Below, one piece after another: positions 9,934 to 22,846 of a stretch of 64,000 nucleotides of DNA (positions are counted from its first letter, which is position 1; each line of letters starts with the position of its first letter). Location: contig OY720348.1 in the NCBI GenBank assembly GCA_963082975.1, positions 20,513,146-20,577,145 of the forward strand. The letters are read 5' to 3'. The notes below the pieces were generated by a model. That model saw nothing but the letters and a program-made list of their open reading frames with translations, was not told where the DNA came from and searched no databases. The stretch comes from Labia minor (Eukaryota > Arthropoda > Insecta > Dermaptera > Spongiphoridae). A program made the translations under genes and the position numbers.

Positions 9934-12900
9934 AAATTTTTAAAAATAAATAATAAATTCGTTCATTTTACATCATAAAAATATTAAAAAAATATATTAT
10001 TCATATTTCTTACTAAAAATTATTTTTTTATGCCGAAAACCTAGGGTCATCCTACGATGACCTTTCATAAATTTTAGGGGGAAAATTAAAAAATTAAATT
10101 TTTAAAAATAAATAATAAATTCGTTCATTTTACATCATAAAAATATTAAAAAAATATATTATTCATATTTCTGATGAATAATTATTTTTTTATGCCGAAA
10201 ACCTAGGGTCATCCTACGATGACCTTTCATAAATTTTACGGGAAAATTAAAAAATGAAATTTTTTAAAATAAATAATAAATTCGTTCATTTTACATCATA
10301 AAAATATTAAAAAAATATATTATTGATATTTCTGATGAATAATTATTTTTTTATGCCGAAAACCTAGGGTCATCCTACGATGACCTTTCATAAATTTTAC
10401 GGGAAAATTAAAAAATGAAATTTTTTAAAATAAATAATAAATTCGTTCATTTTACATCATAAAAATATTAAAAAAATATATTATTGATATTTCTGATGAA
10501 TAATTATTTTTTTATGCCGAAAACCTAGGGTCATCCTACGATGACCTTTCATAATTTTTACGGGAAAATTAAAAAATGAAATTTTTTAAAATAAATAATA
10601 AATTCGTTCATTTTACATCATAAAAATATTAAAAAAATATATTATTGATATTTCTGATGAATAATTATTTTTTTATGCCGAAAACCTAGGGTCATCCTAC
10701 GATGACCTTTCATAATTTTTACGGGAAAATTAAAAAATGAAATTTTTAAAAATATATAATAAATTCGTTCATTTTACATCATAAAATTATTAAAAAAATA
10801 TATTATTCATATTTCTTACTAAAAATTATTTTTTTATGCCGAAAACCTAGGGTCATCCTACGATGACCTTTCATAAATTTTACGGGAAAATTAAAAAATT
10901 AAATTTTTTAAAATAAATAATAAATTCGTTCATTTTACATCATAAAAATATTAAAAAAATATATTATTGATATTTCTTAATAAAAAGTATTTTTTTATGC
11001 CGAAAACCTAGGGTCATCCTACGATGACCTTTCATAATTTTTACGGTAAAATTAAAAAATGAAATTTTTAAAAATAAATAATAAATTCGTTCATTTTACA
11101 TCATAAAAATATTAAAAAAATATATTATTCATATTTCTTACTAAAAATTATTTTTTTATGCCGAAAACCTAGGGTCATCCTACGATGACCTTTCATAAAT
11201 TTTACGGGAAAATTAAAAAATGAAATTTTTAAAAATAAATAATAAATTCGTTCATTTTACATCATAAAAATATTAAAAAAATATATTATTGATATTTCTG
11301 ATGAATAATTATTTTTTTATGCCGAAAACCTAGGGTCATCCTACGATGACCTTTCATAATTTTTACAGGAAAATTAAAAAATTAAATTTTTAAAAATAAA
11401 TAATAAATTCGTTCGTTTTACATCATATAAATAATAAAAAAATATATTATTGATATTTCTGATGAATAATTATTTTTTTATGCCGAAAACCTAGGGTCAT
11501 CCTACGATTACCTTTCATAATTTTTACGGGAAAATTAAAAAATGAAATTTTTAAAAATAAATAATTAATTCGTTCATTTTACATCATATAAATATTAAAA
11601 TATTATTCATATTTCTTACTAAAAATTATTTTTTTATGCCGAAAACCTAGGGTCATCCTACGATGACCTTTCATAAATTTTACGGGAAAATTAAAAAATG
11701 AAATTTTTAAAAATAAATAATAAATTCGTTCATTTTACATCATAAAAATATTAAAAAAATATATTATTGATATTTCTGATGAATAATTATTTTTTTATGC
11801 CGAAAACCTAGGGTCATCCTACGATGACCTTTCATAAATTTTACGGGAAAATTAAAAAATGAAATTTTTAAAAATAAATAATAAATTCGTTCATTTTACA
11901 TCATAAAAATATTAAAAAAATATATTATTCATATTTCTTACTAAAAATTATTTTTTTATGCCGAAAACCTAGGGTCATCCTACGATGACCTTTCATAAAT
12001 TTTACGGGAAAATTAAAAAATGAAATTTTTAAAAATAAATAATAAATTCGTTCATTTTACATCATAAAAATATTAAAAAAATATATTATTCATATTTCTT
12101 ACTAAAAATTATTTTTTTATGCCGAAAACCTAGGGTCATCCTACGATGACCTTTCATAAATTTTACGGGAAAATTAAAAAATGAAATTTTTAAAAATATA
12201 TAATAAATTCGTTCATTTTACATCATAAAATTATTAAAAAAATATATTATTCATATTTCTTACTAAAAATTATTTTTTTATGCCGAAAACCTAGGGTCAT
12301 CCTACGATGACCTTTCATAAATTTTACGGGAAAATTAAAAAATTAAATTTTTAAAAATAAATAATAAATTCGTTCATTTTACATCATAAAAATATTAAAA
12401 AAATATATTATTCATATTTCTTACTAAAAATTATTTTTTTATGCCGAAAACCTAGGGTCATCCTACGATGACCTTTCATAAATTTTACGGGAAAATTAAA
12501 AAATGAAATTTTTAAAAATAAATAATAATTTCGTTCATTTTACATCATAAAAATATTAAAAAAATATATTATTGATATTTCTGATGAATAATTATTTTTT
12601 TATGCCGAAAACCTAGGGTCATCCTACGATGACCTTTCATAAATTTTACGGGAAAATTAAAAAATGAAATTTTTAAAAATAAATAATAAATTCGTTCATT
12701 TTACATCATAAAAATATTAAAAAAATATATTATTCATATTTCTTACTAAAAATTATTTTTTTATGCCGAAAACCTAGGGTCATCCTACGATGACCTTTCA
12801 TAAATTTTACGGGAAAATTAAAAAATTAAATTTTTAAAAATAAATAATAAATTCGTTCATTTTACATCATAAAAATATTAAAAAAATATATTATTGATAT

Positions 12901-13472
12901 TTCTTACTAAAAAGTATTTTTTTATGCCGAAAACCTAGGGTCATCCTACGATGACCTTTCATAATTTTTACGGTACAATTAAAAAATGAAATTTTTAAAA
13001 ATAAATAATAAATTCGTTCATTTTACATCATAAAAATATTAAAAAAATATATTATTCATATTTCTTACTAAAAATTATTTTTTTATGCCGAAAACCTAGG
13101 GTCATCCTACGATGACCTTTCATAAATTTTACGGGAAAATTAAAAAATGAAATTTTTAAAAATAAATAATAAATTCGTTCATTTTACATCATAAAAATAT
13201 TAAAAAAATATATTATTGATATTTCTTACTAAAAAGTATTTTTTTATGCCGAAAACCTAGGGTCATCCTACGATGACCTTTCATAATTTTTACGGTACAA
13301 TTAAAAAATGAAATTTTTAAAAATAAATAATAAATTCGTTCATTTTACATCATAAAAATATTAAAAAAATATATTATTCATATTTCTTACTAAAAATTAT
13401 TTTTTTATGCCGAAAACCTAGGGTCATCCTACGATGACCTTTCATAAATTTTAGGGGGAAAATTAAAAAATT
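9934..13472 (+). repeat. 22-monomer tandem duplication, first copy (3,539 bp)
   Basis: Matches the following 3.5 kb with offset 3,539 bp (22 monomers, one 156-bp and two 162-bp forms). Markers in both copies: TTTTAGGGGG at 10072/13611, the GATTACC cassette at 11,266/14,805, the 156-bp monomer at 11588/15127, and AATAATTTCG at 12527/16066. The boundary on the left is a G/T difference at 9933/13472. One inner monomer near 10,165 has TGATGAAT where the second copy has TTACTAAA, which suggests a later local exchange. Confidence 0.8.
11266..11743 (+). repeat. Three-monomer marker cassette (TTACAGG / CGTTCG / GATTACC / 156 bp)
   Basis: Three successive monomers carry linked variants. The first has TTTTTACAGG, TTAAATTT and TTCGTTCG. 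The second opens ATAAATAATAAA, has GATTACC in the dyad and ends TAATTAATTCG. The third is the 156-bp form. The full 478-bp cassette recurs nine times, starting at 11,266, 14,805, 18,182, 34,112, 37,651, 41,028, 42,150, 44,399 and 47,937. The copy at 42,150 has a class B left part in its first monomer. TACGGG to TACAGG is a CpG-type transition, and TTCA to TTCG creates a new CpG. Confidence 0.85.
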
Positions 13473-16400
13473 AAATTTTTAAAAATAAATAATAAATTCG
13501 TTCATTTTACATCATAAAAATATTAAAAAAATATATTATTCATATTTCTTACTAAAAATTATTTTTTTATGCCGAAAACCTAGGGTCATCCTACGATGAC
13601 CTTTCATAAATTTTAGGGGGAAAATTAAAAAATTAAATTTTTAAAAATAAATAATAAATTCGTTCATTTTACATCATAAAAATATTAAAAAAATATATTA
13701 TTCATATTTCTTACTAAAAATTATTTTTTTATGCCGAAAACCTAGGGTCATCCTACGATGACCTTTCATAAATTTTACGGGAAAATTAAAAAATGAAATT
13801 TTTTAAAATAAATAATAAATTCGTTCATTTTACATCATAAAAATATTAAAAAAATATATTATTGATATTTCTGATGAATAATTATTTTTTTATGCCGAAA
13901 ACCTAGGGTCATCCTACGATGACCTTTCATAAATTTTACGGGAAAATTAAAAAATGAAATTTTTTAAAATAAATAATAAATTCGTTCATTTTACATCATA
14001 AAAATATTAAAAAAATATATTATTGATATTTCTGATGAATAATTATTTTTTTATGCCGAAAACCTAGGGTCATCCTACGATGACCTTTCATAATTTTTAC
14101 GGGAAAATTAAAAAATGAAATTTTTTAAAATAAATAATAAATTCGTTCATTTTACATCATAAAAATATTAAAAAAATATATTATTGATATTTCTGATGAA
14201 TAATTATTTTTTTATGCCGAAAACCTAGGGTCATCCTACGATGACCTTTCATAATTTTTACGGGAAAATTAAAAAATGAAATTTTTAAAAATATATAATA
14301 AATTCGTTCATTTTACATCATAAAATTATTAAAAAAATATATTATTCATATTTCTTACTAAAAATTATTTTTTTATGCCGAAAACCTAGGGTCATCCTAC
14401 GATGACCTTTCATAAATTTTACGGGAAAATTAAAAAATTAAATTTTTTAAAATAAATAATAAATTCGTTCATTTTACATCATAAAAATATTAAAAAAATA
14501 TATTATTGATATTTCTTAATAAAAAGTATTTTTTTATGCCGAAAACCTAGGGTCATCCTACGATGACCTTTCATAATTTTTACGGTAAAATTAAAAAATG
14601 AAATTTTTAAAAATAAATAATAAATTCGTTCATTTTACATCATAAAAATATTAAAAAAATATATTATTCATATTTCTTACTAAAAATTATTTTTTTATGC
14701 CGAAAACCTAGGGTCATCCTACGATGACCTTTCATAAATTTTACGGGAAAATTAAAAAATGAAATTTTTAAAAATAAATAATAAATTCGTTCATTTTACA
14801 TCATAAAAATATTAAAAAAATATATTATTGATATTTCTGATGAATAATTATTTTTTTATGCCGAAAACCTAGGGTCATCCTACGATGACCTTTCATAATT
14901 TTTACAGGAAAATTAAAAAATTAAATTTTTAAAAATAAATAATAAATTCGTTCGTTTTACATCATATAAATAATAAAAAAATATATTATTGATATTTCTG
15001 ATGAATAATTATTTTTTTATGCCGAAAACCTAGGGTCATCCTACGATTACCTTTCATAATTTTTACGGGAAAATTAAAAAATGAAATTTTTAAAAATAAA
15101 TAATTAATTCGTTCATTTTACATCATATAAATATTAAAATATTATTCATATTTCTTACTAAAAATTATTTTTTTATGCCGAAAACCTAGGGTCATCCTAC
15201 GATGACCTTTCATAAATTTTACGGGAAAATTAAAAAATGAAATTTTTAAAAATAAATAATAAATTCGTTCATTTTACATCATAAAAATATTAAAAAAATA
15301 TATTATTGATATTTCTGATGAATAATTATTTTTTTATGCCGAAAACCTAGGGTCATCCTACGATGACCTTTCATAAATTTTACGGGAAAATTAAAAAATG
15401 AAATTTTTAAAAATAAATAATAAATTCGTTCATTTTACATCATAAAAATATTAAAAAAATATATTATTCATATTTCTTACTAAAAATTATTTTTTTATGC
15501 CGAAAACCTAGGGTCATCCTACGATGACCTTTCATAAATTTTACGGGAAAATTAAAAAATGAAATTTTTAAAAATAAATAATAAATTCGTTCATTTTACA
15601 TCATAAAAATATTAAAAAAATATATTATTCATATTTCTTACTAAAAATTATTTTTTTATGCCGAAAACCTAGGGTCATCCTACGATGACCTTTCATAAAT
15701 TTTACGGGAAAATTAAAAAATGAAATTTTTAAAAATATATAATAAATTCGTTCATTTTACATCATAAAATTATTAAAAAAATATATTATTCATATTTCTT
15801 ACTAAAAATTATTTTTTTATGCCGAAAACCTAGGGTCATCCTACGATGACCTTTCATAAATTTTACGGGAAAATTAAAAAATTAAATTTTTAAAAATAAA
15901 TAATAAATTCGTTCATTTTACATCATAAAAATATTAAAAAAATATATTATTCATATTTCTTACTAAAAATTATTTTTTTATGCCGAAAACCTAGGGTCAT
16001 CCTACGATGACCTTTCATAAATTTTACGGGAAAATTAAAAAATGAAATTTTTAAAAATAAATAATAATTTCGTTCATTTTACATCATAAAAATATTAAAA
16101 AAATATATTATTGATATTTCTGATGAATAATTATTTTTTTATGCCGAAAACCTAGGGTCATCCTACGATGACCTTTCATAAATTTTACGGGAAAATTAAA
16201 AAATGAAATTTTTAAAAATAAATAATAAATTCGTTCATTTTACATCATAAAAATATTAAAAAAATATATTATTCATATTTCTTACTAAAAATTATTTTTT
16301 TATGCCGAAAACCTAGGGTCATCCTACGATGACCTTTCATAAATTTTACGGGAAAATTAAAAAATTAAATTTTTAAAAATAAATAATAAATTCGTTCATT

Positions 16401-16992
16401 TTACATCATAAAAATATTAAAAAAATATATTATTGATATTTCTTACTAAAAAGTATTTTTTTATGCCGAAAACCTAGGGTCATCCTACGATGACCTTTCA
16501 TAATTTTTACGGTACAATTAAAAAATGAAATTTTTAAAAATAAATAATAAATTCGTTCATTTTACATCATAAAAATATTAAAAAAATATATTATTCATAT
16601 TTCTTACTAAAAATTATTTTTTTATGCCGAAAACCTAGGGTCATCCTACGATGACCTTTCATAAATTTTACGGGAAAATTAAAAAATGAAATTTTTAAAA
16701 ATAAATAATAAATTCGTTCATTTTACATCATAAAAATATTAAAAAAATATATTATTGATATTTCTTACTAAAAAGTATTTTTTTATGCCGAAAACCTAGG
16801 GTCATCCTACGATGACCTTTCATAATTTTTACGGTACAATTAAAAAATGAAATTTTTAAAAATAAATAATAAATTCGTTCATTTTACATCATAAAAATAT
16901 TAAAAAAATATATTATTCATATTTCTTACTAAAAATTATTTTTTTATGCCGAAAACCTAGGGTCATCCTACGATGACCTTTCATAAATTTTA
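13473..16992 (+). repeat. 22-monomer tandem duplication, second copy
   Basis: Continues directly from the first copy and matches it until 16,992, where TTTTACGGG faces TTTTAGGGGG of 13,449. The next cassette interval (15,127 to 18,504) is 21 monomers (3,377 bp), so the region has a loose 21-22 monomer higher-order period. The pair is reproduced at about 32.8-39.8 kb as part of the 18.9-kb duplication. Confidence 0.8.
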
Positions 16993-19581
16993 CGGGAAAA
17001 TTAAAAAATGAAATTTTTAAAAATAAATAATAAATTCGTTCATTTTACATCATAAAAATATTAAAAAAATATATTATTCATATTTCTTACTAAAAATTAT
17101 TTTTTTATGCCGAAAACCTAGGGTCATCCTACGATGACCTTTCATAAATTTTTCGGGAAAATTAAAAAATGAAATTTTTAAAAATAAATAATAAATTCGT
17201 TCATTTTACATCATAAAAATATTAAAAAAATATATTATTGATATTTCTGATGAATAATTATTTTTTTATGCCGAAAACCTAGGGTCATCCTACGATGACC
17301 TTTCATAAATTTTACGAGAAAATTAAAAAATGAAATTTTTAAAAATAAATAATAAATTCGTTCATTTTACATCATAAAAATATTAAAAAAATATATTATT
17401 CATATTTCTTACTAAAAATTATTTTTTTATGCCGAAAACCTAGGGTCATCCTACGATGACCTTTCATAAATTTTAGGGGGAAAATTAAAAAATTAAATTT
17501 TTAAAAATAAATAATAAATTCGTTCATTTTACATCATAAAAATATTAAAAAAATATATTATTCATATTTCTGATGAATAATTATTTTTTTATGCCGAAAA
17601 CCTAGGGTCATCCTACGATGACCTTTCATAAATTTTACGAGAAAATTAAAAAATGAAATTTTTAAAAATAAATAATAAATTCGTTCATTTTACATCATAA
17701 AATTATTAAAAAAATATATTATTCATATTTCTTACTAAAAATTATTTTTTTATGCCGAAAACCTAGGGTCATCCTACGATGACCTTTCATAAATTTTACG
17801 GGAAAATTAAAAAATTAAATTTTTTAAAATAAATAATAAATTCGTTCATTTTACATCATAAAAATATTAAAAAAATATATTATTGATATTTCTTAATAAA
17901 AAGTATTTTTTTATGCCGAAAACCTAGGGTCATCCTACGATGACCTTTCATAATTTTTACGGTAAAATTAAAAAATGAAATTTTTAAAAATAAATAATAA
18001 ATTCGTTCATTTTACATCATAAAAATATTAAAAAAATATATTATTCATATTTCTTACTAAAAATTATTTTTTTATGCCGAAAACCTAGGGTCATCCTACG
18101 ATGACCTTTCATAAATTTTACGGGAAAATTAAAAAATGAAATTTTTAAAAATAAATAATAAATTCGTTCATTTTACATCATAAAAATATTAAAAAAATAT
18201 ATTATTGATATTTCTGATGAATAATTATTTTTTTATGCCGAAAACCTAGGGTCATCCTACGATGACCTTTCATAATTTTTACAGGAAAATTAAAAAATTA
18301 AATTTTTAAAAATAAATAATAAATTCGTTCGTTTTACATCATATAAATAATAAAAAAATATATTATTGATATTTCTGATGAATAATTATTTTTTTATGCC
18401 GAAAACCTAGGGTCATCCTACGATTACCTTTCATAATTTTTACGGGAAAATTAAAAAATGAAATTTTTAAAAATAAATAATTAATTCGTTCATTTTACAT
18501 CATATAAATATTAAAATATTATTCATATTTCTTACTAAAAATTATTTTTTTATGCCGAAAACCTAGGGTCATCCTACGATGACCTTTCATAAATTTTACG
18601 GGAAAATTAAAAAATGAAATTTTTTAAAATAAATAATAAATTCGTTCATTTTACATCATAAAAATATTAAAAAAATATATTATTGATATTTCTGATGAAT
18701 AATTATTTTTTTATGCCGAAAACCTAGGGTCATCCTACGATGACCTTTCATAATTTTTACGGGAAAATTAAAAAATGAAATTTTTTAAAATAAATAATAA
18801 ATTCGTTCATTTTACATCATAAAAATATTAAAAAAATATATTATTGATATTTCTGATGAATAATTATTTTTTTATGCCGAAAACCTAGGGTCATCCTACG
18901 ATGACCTTTCATAAATTTTACGGGAAAATTAAAAAATGAAATTTTTAAAAATAAATAATAAATTCGTTCATTTTACATCATAAAAATATTAAAAAAATAT
19001 ATTATTCATATTTCTTACTAAAAATTATTTTTTTATGCCGAAAACCTAGGGTCATCCTACGATGACCTTTCATAAATTTTACGGGAAAATTAAAAAATGA
19101 AATTTTTAAAAATAAATAATAAATTCGTTCATTTTACATCATAAAAATATTAAAAAAATATATTATTGATATTTCTGATGAATAATTATTTTTTTATGCC
19201 GAAAACCTAGGGTCATCCTACGATGAACTTTCATAAATTTTACGAGAAAATTAAAAAATGAAATTTTTAAAAATAAATAATAAATTTGTTCATTTTACAT
19301 CATAAAAATATTAAAAAAATATATTATTGATATTTCTGATGAATAATTATTTTTTTATGCCGAAAACCTAGGGTCATCCTACGATGACCTTTCATAATTT
19401 TTACGGGAAAATTAAAAAATGAAATTTTTAAAAATATATAATAAATTCGTTCATTTTACATCATAAAATTATTAAAAAAATATATTATTCATATTTCTTA
19501 CTAAAAATTATTTTTTTATGCCGAAAACCTAGGGTCATCCTACGATGACCTTTCATAAATTTTACGGGAAAATTAAAAAAT

Positions 19582-21191
19582 TAAATTTTTAAAAATAAAT
19601 AATAAATTCGTTCATTTTACATCATAAAAATATTAAAAAAATATATTATTGATATTTCTGATGAATAATTATTTTTTTATGCCGAAAACCTAGGGTCATC
19701 CTACGATGACCTTTCATAATTTTTACGGGAAAATTAAAAAATGAAATTTTTAAAAATATATAATAAATTCGTTCATTTTACATCATAAAATTATTAAAAA
19801 AATATATTATTCATATTTCTTACTAAAAATTATTTTTTTATGCCGAAAACTTAGGGTCATCCTACGATGACCTTTCATAATTTTTACGGGAAAATTAAAA
19901 AATGAAATTTTTAAAAATAAATAATAAATTCGTTCATTTTACATCATAAAAATATTAAAAAAATATATTATTCATATTTCTTAATAAAAATTATTTTTTT
20001 ATGCCGAAAACCTAGGGTCATCCTACGATGACCTTTCATAAATTTTACGGGAAAATTAAAAAATGAAATTTTTAAAAATAAATAATAAATTCGTTCATTT
20101 TACATCATAAAAATATTAAAAAAATATATTATTCATATTTCTTACTAAAAAGTATTTTTTTATGCCGAAAACCTAGGGTCATCCTACGATGACCTTTCAT
20201 AATTTTTACGGTACAATTAAAAAATGAAATTTTTAAAAATAAATAATAAATTCGTTCATTTTACATCATAAAAATATTAAAAAAATATATTATTGATATT
20301 TCTGATGAATAATTATTTTTTTATGCCGAAAACCTAGGGTCATCCTACGATGACCTTTCATAATTTTTACGGGAAAATTAAAAAATTAAATTTTTAAAAA
20401 TAAATAATAAATTCGTTCATTTTACATCATAAAAATATTAAAAAAATATATTATTCATATTTCTTACTAAAAATTATTTTTTTATGCCGAAAACCTAGGG
20501 TCATCCTACGATGACCTTTCATAAATTTTACGGGAAAATTAAAAAATGAAATTTTTTAAAATAAATAATAACTTCGTTCATTTTACATCATAAAAATATT
20601 AAAAAAATATATTATTGATATTTCTGATGAATAATTATTTTTTTATGCCGAAAACCTAGGGTCATCCTACGATGACCTTTCATAATTTTTACGGGAAAAT
20701 TAAAAAATGAAATTTTTAAAAATATATAATAAATTCGTTCATTTTACATCATAAAATTATTAAAAAAATATATTATTCATATTTCTTACTAAAAATTATT
20801 TTTTTATGCCGAAAACCTAGGGTCATCCTACGATGACCTTTCATAAATTTTACGGGAAAATTAAAAAATTAAATTTTTAAAAATAAATAATAAATTCGTT
20901 CATTTTACATCATAAAAATATTAAAAAAATATATTATTGATATTTCTTAATAAAAAGTATTTTTTTATGCCGAAAACCTAGGGTCATCCTACGATGACCT
21001 TTCATAATTTTTACGGTAAAATTAAAAAATGAAATTTTTAAAAATAAATAATAAATTCGTTCATTTTACATCATAAAAATATTAAAAAAATATATTATTC
21101 ATATTTCTTACTAAAAATTATTTTTTTATGCCGAAAACCTAGGGTCATCCTACGATGACCTTTCATAAATTTTACGGGAAAATTAAAAAAT
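19582..21191 (+). repeat. 10-monomer tandem duplication, first copy (1,610 bp)
   Basis: Matches 21,192-22,801 at an offset of exactly 1,610 bp. Shared markers are AACTTAGGG (19850/21460) and AATAACTTCG (20571/22181). The repeat phase shown here is arbitrary: matching extends left to about 19,465. Both copies keep the full block order E, A, B, B, C, A/E, B, A, E, D. Confidence 0.83.
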
Positions 21192-22801
21192 TAAATTTTT
21201 AAAAATAAATAATAAATTCGTTCATTTTACATCATAAAAATATTAAAAAAATATATTATTGATATTTCTGATGAATAATTATTTTTTTATGCCGAAAACC
21301 TAGGGTCATCCTACGATGACCTTTCATAATTTTTACGGGAAAATTAAAAAATGAAATTTTTAAAAATATATAATAAATTCGTTCATTTTACATCATAAAA
21401 TTATTAAAAAAATATATTATTCATATTTCTTACTAAAAATTATTTTTTTATGCCGAAAACTTAGGGTCATCCTACGATGACCTTTCATAATTTTTACGGG
21501 AAAATTAAAAAATGAAATTTTTAAAAATAAATAATAAATTCGTTCATTTTACATCATAAAAATATTAAAAAAATATATTATTCATATTTCTTAATAAAAA
21601 TTATTTTTTTATGCCGAAAACCTAGGGTCATCCTACGATGACCTTTCATAAATTTTACGGGAAAATTAAAAAATGAAATTTTTAAAAATAAATAATAAAT
21701 TCGTTCATTTTACATCATAAAAATATTAAAAAAATATATTATTCATATTTCTTACTAAAAAGTATTTTTTTATGCCGAAAACCTAGGGTCATCCTACGAT
21801 GACCTTTCATAATTTTTACGGTACAATTAAAAAATGAAATTTTTAAAAATAAATAATAAATTCGTTCATTTTACATCATAAAAATATTAAAAAAATATAT
21901 TATTGATATTTCTGATGAATAATTATTTTTTTATGCCGAAAACCTAGGGTCATCCTACGATGACCTTTCATAATTTTTACGGGAAAATTAAAAAATTAAA
22001 TTTTTAAAAATAAATAATAAATTCGTTCATTTTACATCATAAAAATATTAAAAAAATATATTATTCATATTTCTTACTAAAAATTATTTTTTTATGCCGA
22101 AAACCTAGGGTCATCCTACGATGACCTTTCATAAATTTTACGGGAAAATTAAAAAATGAAATTTTTTAAAATAAATAATAACTTCGTTCATTTTACATCA
22201 TAAAAATATTAAAAAAATATATTATTGATATTTCTGATGAATAATTATTTTTTTATGCCGAAAACCTAGGGTCATCCTACGATGACCTTTCATAATTTTT
22301 ACGGGAAAATTAAAAAATGAAATTTTTAAAAATATATAATAAATTCGTTCATTTTACATCATAAAATTATTAAAAAAATATATTATTCATATTTCTTACT
22401 AAAAATTATTTTTTTATGCCGAAAACCTAGGGTCATCCTACGATGACCTTTCATAAATTTTACGGGAAAATTAAAAAATTAAATTTTTAAAAATAAATAA
22501 TAAATTCGTTCATTTTACATCATAAAAATATTAAAAAAATATATTATTGATATTTCTTAATAAAAAGTATTTTTTTATGCCGAAAACCTAGGGTCATCCT
22601 ACGATGACCTTTCATAATTTTTACGGTAAAATTAAAAAATGAAATTTTTAAAAATAAATAATAAATTCGTTCATTTTACATCATAAAAATATTAAAAAAA
22701 TATATTATTCATATTTCTTACTAAAAATTATTTTTTTATGCCGAAAACCTAGGGTCATCCTACGATGACCTTTCATAAATTTTACGGGAAAATTAAAAAA
22801 T
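21192..22801 (+). repeat. 10-monomer tandem duplication, second copy
   Basis: Same content as the preceding 1,610 bp. It ends at 22,802 (G) where the first copy ends with T at 21,192, and then joins the start of the right 18.9-kb copy. Only one of the two units has an equivalent in the 3.5-5.1 kb source, so the second was added after the segment was copied. Confidence 0.83.
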
Positions 22802-22846
22802 GAAATTTTTAAAAATAAATAATAAATTCGTTCATTTTACATCATA

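Larger units (their letters stand above)
1..18914 (+). repeat. Left copy of an 18.9-kb segmental duplication
   Basis: Markers in this segment reappear in the same order exactly 22,846 bp to the right: GGGACATCC, TTTTAGGGGG, GATGAAC, AACTTAGGG, AATAACTTCG, the 160-bp and 156-bp monomers and the GATTACC cassettes. The first loss of matching is at base 18,915 (A) against 41,761 (T). The left end lies at or before the window edge. One private difference was noticed inside: T at 17,153 (TTTTCGGG) where the right copy and other monomers have A. Comparison was by eye at markers, so a few additional single-base differences may exist. Confidence 0.88.
18915..22846 (+). repeat. Inserted segment copied from the 2.8-5.1 kb type
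   Basis: From 18,915 the array matches the sequence 16,083 bp to the left: GATGAAC at 3141/19224, AACTTAGGG at 3767/19850, AATAACTTCG at 4488/20571. The match ends at a G/T difference at 5109/21192. The join to the preceding block lies between about 18,868 and 18,914, inside the core interval where class A and B monomers are identical. Together with the 10-monomer duplication it fills the gap between the two 18.9-kb copies. Confidence 0.8.
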
